DNA from: Ceratopteris richardii
Taxonomy: Eukaryota > Streptophyta > Polypodiopsida > Polypodiales > Pteridaceae
NCBI GenBank assembly: GCA_020310875.1
Contig: CM035438.1
Location: 95,236,205 to 95,300,204 of the forward strand
Length of the DNA stretch: 64,000 nucleotides
Reading direction: 5' to 3'
In this document: positions 47,574 through 57,483 of the stretch, piece after piece
Numbering within the stretch: position 1 is the first letter of the stretch
Layout of the letters: each line of letters opens with the position of its first letter
Program-made: the position numbers and the translations under genes
Notes under the pieces: generated by a model
What the model was told of the DNA's origin: nothing
What the model saw: the letters and a program-made list of their open reading frames with translations, nothing else
Database searches by the model: none

Positions 47574-49112
47574 GTGTTGAATGAAGAACCAGGTACATAT
47601 GAAGAGGCAATCACCAAACCAAAATGGAAAGGAGCTATGAATGAAGAAATGGAAGCTCTCAAGGAGAGTGATACATGGGACTTAGTACCCAAGAAGGACT
47701 CTATGAAGGTGATAGGATCCAAAGGGATCTACAAGCTAAAGAGGAACTCTGATGGAACAATCAACAGGTACAAAGCTAGGTTGGTAGCCAAGGGTTTTGC
47801 ACAAACCCAAGGCATTGATTATGAGGAGACATTTTCACCTGTGGCTAAGATGCCAACAATCAGAGTACTAGTGAGTGTAGATGCATCCAAGAATTGGAAC
47901 ATGTACCAACTAGATGTCAAGAATGCTTTCTTGAATGGATGGATATCTGAAGAAGTCTACATGTCACAACCACCTGGCTATGAAGATCACAAGAAGGTAA
48001 ATTATGTTTGTAAATTGAAGAAGGCTCGATTGAAGCAGGCACCCAGAGCATGGAATTACAGGTTGACAACATACCTCCAAGACCAAGGATTTGTGATGAG
48101 TAAAGCAGACACTTCTCTCTTCATAAAAAGGAGTAGTATAGAGGTAATATACTTGTGTGTTTATGTTGATGATATCATCATTACAGGAAATGATGTCAAT
48201 GGAATCAGAAGCATAAAGAATCAGATGATGAAGGAGTTCAAGATCAATGATCTTGGATTATTGAAGTACTTCTTAGGTCTTGAATTAGTGTATACTAATT
48301 CAGGTATATATATTACTCAAAAGAAGTATGTACAGGATATGGTCAAGAAGTTTAATTTGCAGGAAGCTAAAGTCTCAAGCACTCCAATGGAGGTCAACCT
48401 AAAGCTAAGTGCTCATGAAGGGGATGAAGTCCAAGACATTACAGGATATCAAAGTATGGTAGGTAGTTTGAATTATGCTACCTTGACAAGAATTGACATA
48501 GCATATGGAGTTAGTGTGCTAAGTCAATTCATGCACAAACCAAGAGTACCTCACCTAGAGGCAGCAAAGAAGATCTTGAAGTATCTAAAGGGAACTCTAA
48601 ACCATGGTTTGTACTTTCCTTATACATCAGATATTGACATTAAAGTATATTCAGATGCAGATTGGGCAGGATGCAAGGATGATAGGAGGAGCACATTAGG
48701 ATACATATGTTTTGCAGGTGACAAACCTATTTCTTGGTCAGCCAAGAAGCAACCAACAGTGGCATTATCATCCACTGAAGCAGAATATAGAGGGCTAGCC
48801 AATGCCACTCAAGAAGCTATTTGGTTAAAGCTTTTGTATACAGATTTAGGCCTATATACTAGACCTCCAATTATCTTTGGAGATAACACAAGCTCTCTTC
48901 ACCTTGCAGCTAATCCAATATATCATGCTAGGACAAAACGCATAGAGGTTCATTACCACTATGTGAGAGAAAAGTTGCTAAGCAAAGACATTCAATTGAC
49001 TTATGTTTCCACTAATATGCAATGTGCAGATTTACTTACTAAAGCTTTGGATGGAAGTAAGTTATGCAGATTCAAATCCATGATTGGATTGCAGGATGTG
49101 ATTGAAGATTGA
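47574..49112 (+). CDS. Copia reverse transcriptase-RNase H coding region
   Basis: About 510 codons. RT: EEMEALKESDTWDLVPK, then ARLVAKGFAQTQGIDYEE, QLDVKNAFLNGWI, and the catalytic YVDDIIITG near 48160-48186. RNase H: YSDADWAGCKDDRRSTLG, SSTEAEYRGLANATQEA, HARTKRIEVHYHYVREK, and the C-terminal CADLLTKALDG. It would copy the RNA genome to DNA and remove the RNA. The C-terminus lies about 40 bp before the polypurine tract, the usual spacing. Confidence 0.88.
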   Translation: MLNEEPGTYEEAITKPKWKGAMNEEMEALKESDTWDLVPKKDSMKVIGSKGIYKLKRNSDGTINRYKARLVAKGFAQTQGIDYEETFSPVAKMPTIRVLVSVDASKNWNMYQLDVKNAFLNGWISEEVYMSQPPGYEDHKKVNYVCKLKKARLKQAPRAWNYRLTTYLQDQGFVMSKADTSLFIKRSSIEVIYLCVYVDDIIITGNDVNGIRSIKNQMMKEFKINDLGLLKYFLGLELVYTNSGIYITQKKYVQDMVKKFNLQEAKVSSTPMEVNLKLSAHEGDEVQDITGYQSMVGSLNYATLTRIDIAYGVSVLSQFMHKPRVPHLEAAKKILKYLKGTLNHGLYFPYTSDIDIKVYSDADWAGCKDDRRSTLGYICFAGDKPISWSAKKQPTVALSSTEAEYRGLANATQEAIWLKLLYTDLGLYTRPPIIFGDNTSSLHLAANPIYHARTKRIEVHYHYVREKLLSKDIQLTYVSTNMQCADLLTKALDGSKLCRFKSMIGLQDVIED

Positions 49113-49139
49113 AGATGAAGACTTAAGCCAAAGTGTTTG

Positions 49140-49153
49140 GCTTGAGGGGGAGC
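49140..49153 (+). other. Polypurine tract of nearly whole copia
   Basis: A GCTTGAGGGGGAGC-type tract ends right at the 3' LTR start. It primes plus-strand synthesis. Confidence 0.88.
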
Positions 49154-50244
49154 TGTTGGTGCAATTCAAGCCATCACACTTGGCTTGGAACTTTGGAAAC
49201 TTGTTTTGAAACCTTGGAAGCTTAATTCATTTGGAGAAAGGACCATGTGAACTTATGCTTATAAGTTCCTACTTCTTTACCCTTTGTAAAAAGTCTAAAA
49301 TGACTTGGCATATGTATGAGTACACCTACTTGATTAGTCGTGGAAATTTAGAGGACTTAATGGAGAGAATATCTCCCTACTTTTAGAGGAGATATTCTAG
49401 GGAGCTTTGGATTTGAATTTCAAAATTCAAATGATCACTCAACCTCTATAAAAGATGAAGGAAAAAGGTCGCGAAGGTGATCATCACTTCAGCTCATTTT
49501 CCGAGGCATTTTACCATTGTATCTCTGTGTGTGTGAGTGCTACATCTTAGCCTACACCACAGTACCTCATTTAGCTATGCTTATCATGCTAATGAGATTG
49601 TACAATTACATCAATCAATAGATACATTCATACTTTTCAACTCTGTGTTTTTCTGAGTTATCTTCTCCAAGTCTGTCAACTTCCAAGAAGCATATCTCAG
49701 TGCCTACTGAACCAAATCAAGTGATTCAAAGTTTGTTGGAATCAGCTCCAAGCATACTACATGCCTACAAAATTTGAAGGTCATTGGATCAGCCATCTCG
49801 GAGAAATCTCGCTCGAAGTGGTCTCTAGTATTTCTCTGCACATCTCCTAAAAAGTCGGGGGTGACTATAATTTTGCTAAACTTATTTCTCAGTGCATAGA
49901 TTATCAATTTGAGTGATTCCACTTGCAAATGGTAGCTTGGTAAGCGAATTGAATAACTCTAGGAGGAATTGTTCCAATTGTAAGTGTGCTGGTTACACTG
50001 AGCAAAACTCTGGGCAGGTGTCAGTACCAAAATAGCAAGTTTTCTTGGATTTGTGAAGTATCAAGTAGTCTGTTTTGATTTGATCATTACACACATCATT
50101 TGCAAAGTACATATATGATCTCTTGGTGTCATTTGGAAGCTAATCAAGTGCACTAATCAACTCTGAAGCTAGGAGGGTTGGTACAAAGCAGGTCTAGCAG
50201 TACCAACTCAATCTTCTAGGTGTATCCAACCATTTCTCCCAACA
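49154..50244 (+). repeat. 3' LTR of nearly whole copia
   Basis: 1,091 bp, TGTTGGTGC to CCCAACA, TATA-like box at 49447-49454. Followed by AACCA, matching the five bases before the 5' LTR. Confidence 0.93.
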
Positions 50245-52774
50245 AACCATTCAGCAAAGATCCATCAATCTCAGCTTCAAGGTACTATGTTTCATTTATA
50301 GACGACTATAATAGATGGAAAGTTCTTTACTTCATGAAGCATAAGGATGAAGTATTTAGATGTTTCAAAAGGTATTTGGCATTGGTTGAGAACCAAACAG
50401 GTAGAATCTTGAAGAGGATTAGATCTGATGGAGGTGGTGAGTATTTCTCACATGAATTTGATTCATTCTTATAGGACAAAGGCATAAAAAGAGAAGAAAC
50501 TACCCATGAATTTGATTCTCACATGAATTTGATTCATTCTTATTCTCACGTGAATTTGATTCTCAACTAAATGGAGTGGTAGAAAGAATGAATAGATTGA
50601 TAGTAGAGGCTGCAAGATGAATGTTGAATGAGAAGAAACTACCCAACTACCTATGGGCAGAGGCTGTTTCCACAACCACATACTTGATTAATAGGCTCCC
50701 ATCCAAATACTTGGATGGAATGACACCCTATGAAGCATGGAATGGCAAGAGACCCTCATTGAACCATTGCAAAATCTTTGGGTGCATTGCTTATGCACAT
50801 ACACTCTCACATATTAGAGGGAAGCTTGATCCTAAAGTTGAAAAGTGTATATTTATTGGCTATGACCAAAACCAGAAGGGTTATAGTCTATATAATCTGA
50901 CCAACAAAGGATTTATAGTTAGTAGGGATGTAGTGTTTGATGAAAATAATTCATGGTTTGAAGATGATTGCAGGAAGGTAAAGTTACCTTATGACTTGGA
51001 AAATGACTTTCCAACTCACTCAAGAAGATCAAGAAGATATCAATTCAGAAGATATCAATTCAGAGGATGAAGATCAAATTGATTTCAAGGCATGGAAGTT
51101 AAGAGGCAAGACCAAGTTCAAGCAATTGGAAGACATTCCATAGTCCTCCAATCGAGCACTTAGGAGATCTCAAAGGGAGAGTAAAAAGCCCATAAGGTAT
51201 GGCTATGACACATCATTAGTCACCAAGCATTCTATGTATATCAGTAAAGACTCTATGACAGAATAATCTTCTTCATTTGAAGATGCCAATAAGAAGAAAG
51301 AATGGAAAGAAGCCATTCAGGAAGAAGTTGAAGCACTTGTGGAAAATAATACTTGGGATTTGGTTCCAAAAAAGCCTAGCATGGAGGTAATAGGATCCAG
51401 GTGGATATATTGAATCAAGAAAAATTCAAATGGTTCTATATACAGGTACACGACAAGGTTAGTGGCAAAGGAGTTTGCTCAAACCCATGGAGTAGACTAT
51501 GAAGAAACCTTTCACCTGTGGCTAAGATGCCAACAATTAGGGTTTTGGTAAGTGTTGCTGCCTCCAAGAATTGGAACCTATATCAATTAGATGCTAAGAA
51601 TGCATTCCTAAATGAATGGATCTCAAAAGATAAGGATGAACCAGGTTTTGTATGCAAACTAAGGAAGGCACTCTATGGCCTAAAGCAAGCTCCTAGAGCT
51701 TCGAACCATAGGCTTGTTACTTATTTGTGGGATCAAAGTTTTGTGGCTAGCAAAGCAGATTCTTCTTTATTTATAAAGAAGAACATTTTAGAAATTATTT
51801 ACTTATGTGTCTATGTGGATGACATTATCATTACAGGAAATGATGCTAATGGCATCAAGAAAGTTAAAGATCAACTAATGGAACAATTTAAAATCAGTGA
51901 TCTTGGTTTGTTAACATACTTTCTTGGTCTAGAACTTGTGTACACAGATTCTGGTGTGTTTATTACTCAGAGAAAGTATATCCATGATATGTTAATGAAA
52001 TTCAAGATGGAGAATACCAAAATTGTAGGTACACCCATGGAACTCAATCAAAAGCTTAGTCCTCATGAAGGAGAAATTCTTGATGATGTTACAGGATACC
52101 AAAAACTTGTTGGGATTCTCAACTATGCAACCCTAACAAGAGTGGACATTGCCTATGTAGTAAGTACATTAAGCCAATTTATGCATGGAACCAAGAAAAC
52201 CTCACATGGAAGCTGCGAAGAGGGTGCTAAAGTATCTAGCGGGTACCGTAAATGAAGGGTTGTTTTACCCTTTCACTTCTGACTTGGACATAAAGATGTA
52301 TTTTGATGCAGATTGGGCTGGTTCCAAGGATGACAGGAGCACCATAGGATACTTGTCTTTTGCAAGTTCAAATCTTATATCATGGTCATCCAAGAAGCAA
52401 CCAACTGTGGCATTGTCATCTATAGAGGTAGAATATAGAGGCCTAGCAAATGCAACTCAAGAGGCTATGTGGCTCAAGAAACTCTACACAGATTTGGGGT
52501 TACACTCTTAAAATCCAATAATGTTTGGAGACAACACTAGCTCATTTCATTTGGCTGCTAATCTTGTATATCATGCAAGGACTAAGCACATTGAAGTGCA
52601 CTATCATTATGTAATGGAGAAATTTCTTAGCAAGGACATTCAATTGTCCTATGTATCAACTCATTTACAATGTGTAGATATACTCATAAAGTCTTTGGAT
52701 GGAAGCAAGATGAACAGGCTCAAATTGATGACTGGTTTGTAGGAAATCAAGAACGAATGAAGAGGGTATGAAGC
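50245..52774 (+). mobile_element. Copia element 2, right piece (integrase core to RNase H)
   Basis: Resumes integrase (DPSISASRYYVSFIDDY near 50255-50310; RSDGGGEYFSHEFD near 50417-50465), passes through the LPNYLWAEAVSTTTYLIN segment, RT (QLDAKNAF near 51580, KALYGLKQAPRA near 51670, CVYVDDIIITG near 51808-51842) and RNase H (FDADWAGSKDDRSTIGY, LANATQEAMWLKKL, HARTKHIEVHYHYV) to about 52742. No polypurine tract or 3' LTR is visible before gypsy sequence takes over near 52775. Older and more broken than the element inserted in it. Confidence 0.85.
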
Positions 52775-54045
52775 AGGTATAAGCAACACCACTTCATCTC
52801 TGAAGACTATCCACCATCTCCTCTAATAATTAAGGAGGATCCCCACAAGGTGTGTTAGATGATCTTCTTGATGCATATTTCTTTAACCTTTAAGTAGCTC
52901 CTAAGTGGACAAAATAATTAGTAACAAGTTTGATGTTCGGACACAAGAACCTATAGCAAAAAAACAAGAAAAAGAAGTAATCAAATCTCAAAGGTACCAT
53001 ATACTTGCAAGAAGAAGTTATAAACAAGAAGAACAAGGAATTTCAACTTGTGTGGGAGAAGAAAAGCATGATAAATGGTTGCAATTAGCACATGTAGGGT
53101 GCTAAGGCAACACTATTCTAAGCATGGAACCCTTGTGGATAAAGAAAAGCATGATAAATGGTTGAAATTAGCACATGGTGGTGTGATAAGGCAACACTAT
53201 TCTAAGCATGGAACCCTTCAGACATTAAGGTGATTAGGAGTATATTGCCCAACGATGGAAGTAGATGTCTATAAGTTGATTAAGGATTGTCCATCTTGTA
53301 TTAGTAGACCCTTTGTGGAACATGCAACATTTTATCAAGTGATGTTAGTACTAAGTTGGAGAATTCATCTGATGGACTTCTTGAAAATGAAGAATTTTCC
53401 TCAAGAAATGACATAAGCATGACAAAGGAGTCTAGAATACAAAGCAGTAGACTATGCACTCATTGGTGATAGTTTGTACAAGTGTGGAAAGATGGATATT
53501 TGAGACTATGTGTACATGAAAATGATTATCTAAAAATACTAGAAACTACACACAAGGGTGTTGCAGATGGACAATATGGACCTGATTGTGTGATCAAAGA
53601 CATTCTATTTTTAGGTCTTTGGTGGCCCATCCTTCACATGGATGCACATAGCTATGTGAAAAGGTGTGACACATGTCAGAGAGATCAATATTCTATAAGA
53701 AAGGATGAGATGAAATTGGGAACAATAATGGGAGGACATGCATTCTTCAACTAGGGTATAAAATTTGTAGGTTTGATCAATCCCCCAGCTAGAGTCTTGC
53801 ATGCCCAATACATTATTTTAGAAACATACTATCTTACCAAATGGGTGGAAGTGAGAGCCACTAGAAAGACAATGCACAAGCAACGGCTAGATTCTTGATT
53901 CTTGTTTGAGAATGTGCACACAAGATACGGACTTTCCATAGAATTAGTGAGTAATAGAATTGGTTTTGAAGGAAGTGATTGAAAATCTATTACAATTTTT
54001 CATGGTTATCCATACAAAATTAGTGTCATATCACCCATCTATGAG
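52775..54045 (+). mobile_element. Gypsy RNase H tail-integrase fragment (likely continuation of copy D)
   Basis: Matches copy C around 33750-34850: the DDLLDAYF segment (near 52855), the first zinc-binding-type block (DKWLQLAHVG near 53073), then the second block (DGYLRLCVHENDYLKILET near 53485-53545; MDAHSYVKRCDTCQR near 53640-53685) and the start of the integrase core to about 54045. Strand and order suit a continuation of the element interrupted at 41690. Heavily broken. Confidence 0.8.
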
Positions 54046-56460
54046 AATTGCCCGACTTTGTCGTCTGATATCGTCGAGAATCTATTCTTCATGCTTTGCT
54101 TTTTTTGATTCCCGATGCCCTCCTTGATGCGACCTTGCCTGTGGTTAGCCTTCGATCCCCTAGAGACTTCGTGTCCCCCAGACTGGTAATTTTCACGTGG
54201 ATTTCCTTCCCAATAGAAGCAACCCCCGAGTGCATGCATGCCGATACCTTGTTGTCCTTCGAAGCCCAAAGAAAAGCCACTTTCCCTGCGAGTTTGTAGC
54301 CCCTCCATAGAAGAGATCAACCTCCACGCTCCTCCCTTCTTTTCTTGAAAAATGCATGTGTACTAATGAAGCATATTCATACGCACATATGAGCATCGAA
54401 TTCACATTACACATATAAATCTGTTTAAATACACATGTATATCCAAACTCTAATACTTAAATACACATGCACATGAATGCATTCACTCACACACTTCCAT
54501 AACCATGCACAAACATATATGTATTTACATATACGAACAATCACCTTCCTAAACACATACGCATATTGGCATAAGTGTATCCATGTATACACGGAGTGTA
54601 TTCACACAATCATATATACATCGCTAGGACATGCACGCTAATATGTATTCAGCTATTGCATCAGAACACATCAATGCACACACACCTTTACATTAGAGAT
54701 CTCTCATAAAAGTTTTACTTTATCATGTTCTTTGCAAATATAATTTTTAATCATATTAACACTCATTCAATGATTCGATCCTTTTTGGATACATGTCTCA
54801 TGAAATCCGCATACATGCTCAAATACAAGCATCATCATGCAATGAGAGTCACTATTAAGGATAGAAATCACCAAGCTATAATCATGTTGATAACATTTCA
54901 CCCAAGTTGAATGTTATTCAAAAATTACATCGGTTATCGCATTCAATTGGTTTGCATGGCTCGACTTCAATTCTTGACCACATCCATCCCCCTTGAATGT
55001 GTGCATCCTCCGGAGGCACCAACATGCATACATATTAATAAAAACAAACAAGCATCAAGTAGTCATGGCAAAAAAAACATTACTTAAAGAAAAACTTATT
55101 TACATGCATAAAATCTGAAAGTGAAATGAACTTTTGCATAAATTAAGAGAAAGAAATAAACACAAGTATTGCACATAATCATATTGAGATATTTTAACAC
55201 ATTCAGGCAAGAAATCATGCAAGCGGGTTGAAAACTCACTAGTTCTTTCGCTAACTTAACCTGGTCAAATCTAGTAGCCCATCCTAAACCTCTACATATA
55301 CAAGCCCTTACTAACCCAATTTATGAAACATCAATCTAACTTCACCATTGATTTCTCACTGTCTAATTTCCCATCATACCTTGGATTATTTTTCTTTTTG
55401 CTTTTCATTTTTATTTTTATTTTGCTCTTCAACCCAGCTTAGTTGTTTGTTTTTATTTCTGTTTATTTATTTTTCTTTCACACAAGTCGGCCTATGCCAA
55501 AGTTGGGTGTGACTCATGGACTTGTCCACCCGGCCAAGTTTGCCCCAATTATCTATCGACACAACATAGCGCACGACGCACAAGGTCATCCTCATGTGAA
55601 ATCGACATCGGCTCATGGATCTGACCACCCAATCAGAGTGACTCCATCCGCCTATCGACCCGCATAAGCACATGAACACATATACATTAGGCCATACGAC
55701 ACAAGTAGCATCGGTTCGTGGCCATGAACACCTGACCAGGGTTAGCCCACCTACTTACTAGCTCATCGCAGTGTCTAACGACACGAGCACATACACATAT
55801 ATATAACTGGCTAGTATATGAAGACTTTTTCTTTTCTAATCCGTAGTCTTTCTGGGGTTTTGATCAAATAAGAGATCAAAAGTAGAGTCAACTAAATCTC
55901 ACTCATCAAGGTTTTTGGCGTACAAGTATATACATATACTTAGTTTAGGTTTCCCTTCACTTTCCTAGGCCTTGTTTTTGAAAGTATAATTTTTTTCCTA
56001 ATCCTACTTGTATAATTCTAATCCTTCATGCATTATGTCTAAACTCAGTAGATGTATGATATTCTTGGTTCACTCAAGTCCCCTAATATTTATTCGCTCT
56101 TTTGTATATCACATGTTTATTTATTTAATGCATACTTACATATGCACATTTATACAAATAGAAAATAGAATTGTAAAAGAAAGTATATCACCTTTAGGGT
56201 TTAAAAACTTGACGATCACTCTTCTTCAAACATCTCTAACTAGATCATCTTGCATAAAAAAAAAGTTTATATCACAAGTTTCTATATACAAATAGTTACT
56301 CAGAAGGAAAATATTACCTGGGTTTATTTATGTACATTGGTAATTGACTCCTTGTTCACTTCAGTAGATCTCTCCTAGTTTTATTCTTCATAAAAAACCT
56401 AACTTGTTTTTCAAAAGAAACAATATTTACACATAATTTAACACAAATTTTTAGTTTATC
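54046..56460. other. Unassigned AT-rich DNA, no gene seen
   Basis: A slightly GC-richer stretch (54060-54345) has open frames on both strands but no recognisable domain. From about 54400 to 54700 the sequence is dominated by degenerate ACACATA-type runs. The rest is AT-rich with pyrimidine tracts. Only the ~100 bp tandem repeat at 55511-55800 stands out. I found no TIRs, LTR ends or poly-A tails that would define an element here. Confidence 0.6.
55511..55800 (+). repeat. Degenerate ~100 bp tandem repeat, about three units
   Basis: Units begin near 55511, 55611 and 55713. Shared landmarks in the same order: CTCATGGA (or TCGTGGCC), a TGNCCACC-like block, a CTATCGAC/CTAACGAC block with ACGACAC nearby, and a closing GACATCGG/GCATCGG. 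Divergence between units is high, so the array is old. The two opposing open frames here follow the repeat. Confidence 0.55.
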
Positions 56461-56462
56461 TC

Positions 56463-56960
56463 TCAGATGGCTCCCCCCCCCTCACGTTCCTTGTGGAACA
56501 AAGCAAAATGACGTAAAGTCTCTGCATAGTGTGTTGATTCACGACTATAAATAAAAAGCTCTCTTGGGTCCATTGTCACGAAATATGGTTCATGGTCCAT
56601 TGAAGTGTCATTTTCTCCATATGGCTGCGCTGCTTGATACCTGGACACACTCTCCTCGTATGATGGTGAGATCAAAGTCTCACTAGCAACACAAACTTTA
56701 ACAAACTCCTGAGTAGGAAACCTTTCATCATTCTTAGGCATAGGGAGCAAGTAGGTCGATATGAAAGTGTTATCTAAGGTTCTTCCTTCAGGTACACTTC
56801 TAGGTGTGTCTCTAAATATATTAGGAATGCTACCTCTAGTATGGATGTATCATTGGGATCTTCTCCCTCCATTTTAGAGTCTAAGATGGTCAAACATTCC
56901 AATCAAGTCCAAAGGATTGCCTACTATCAAACCTCTTCATGGATCTCCCTTAGTATCCTG
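56463..56960 (-). pseudogene. Unrecognised coding-like remnant with a possible splice acceptor
   Basis: The minus strand encodes a continuous 95-codon stretch (56463-56750; motifs YLLPMPKNDERFPTQEF just at its start, YFVTMDPRELFIYSRES, LRHFALFHKEREGG), and similarity to coding composition continues upstream with NPLDLIGMFDHLRL near 56875-56915. Just upstream, near 56959-56975, the minus strand has a pyrimidine-rich TTTTTTGTTCTTTGCAG, a good plant 3' splice site. It may be an exon of a host gene or of a DNA transposon; I do not recognise the family. The young chromovirus sits about 100 bp further upstream on this strand. Confidence 0.4.
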
Positions 56961-57061
56961 CAAAGAACAAAAAATTAATAGAAGATCATAAATAAATTAA
57001 ACACATACACTTATTCTATTTATTACTTTCTTCATTTCTTACATCCAGACTGATTCATTTT

Positions 57062-57334
57062 TGTGTTAAATCCCTGAGATCCCCCTCATTTTGTGGGGTC
57101 TTGCACAGAGTTCGAGGAAGCCTGGAACGCGAGCACGGAGATCGATCATTCCTTTTCCGCCCAGCCGCGTGGGGTCTCAATAATTACCCTCTCTCTCTCT
57201 ACACCCAAAATGGGTCAATGGTCAAGGTTCCTCTCATGAGTGCCACTTGGCACTCATGTGAGCATCATACTCTATATGAATAAGAGGAGGGTCATACCTC
57301 TAAATACTATTCATATAGGATACTCCATGTGACA
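57062..57334 (-). repeat. Chromovirus 3' LTR
   Basis: On the minus strand it runs TGTCACATGG to TTAACACA, 273 bp, identical by eye to 63446-63718. It contains a 24 bp palindrome at 57235-57258 (CATGAGTGCCA and its inverse around a 2-base centre) and a second inverted repeat (CTATATGAATA at 57272-57282, TATTCATATAG at 57308-57318). Confidence 0.95.
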
Positions 57335-57351
57335 TTTCCTTCCCCTTATTT
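57335..57351 (-). other. Chromovirus polypurine tract
   Basis: Minus-strand AAATAAGGGGAAGGAAA directly before the 3' LTR start, as expected for plus-strand priming. Confidence 0.88.
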
Positions 57352-57483
57352 CCATTTTGTCCTCAAAATGGTATTGGAAGGTCTAAAAGAAAGAGAGAAA
57401 TAATAAAACCACCACTCCCACTATATCCCCATGTATATAAATACATGGTCCTGTCTCCGTGTTGTTTCCCCATATCCTTCCCC

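Larger units (their letters stand above)
43773..50244 (+). mobile_element. Nearly whole Ty1/copia element with 1.09 kb LTRs
   Basis: Complete structure: 5' LTR 43773-44865, iMet-type primer site, gag-protease-integrase coding region to 47465, RT-RNase H region to 49112, polypurine tract and 3' LTR 49154-50244. It is flanked by the 5 bp duplication AACCA (43768-43772 and 50245-50249). LTRs differ at about 17 of 1,091 positions as counted by eye (~1.5%), so insertion is recent in terms of this window. It is inserted in the integrase of an older member of its own family (element 2). It looks near whole, with about two or three apparent breaks. Confidence 0.93.

Noticed and set aside
54060-54345. 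Small host gene in the GC-richer stretch
   Set aside because: Open frames exist on both strands without recognisable domain, splice pattern or conservation evidence.
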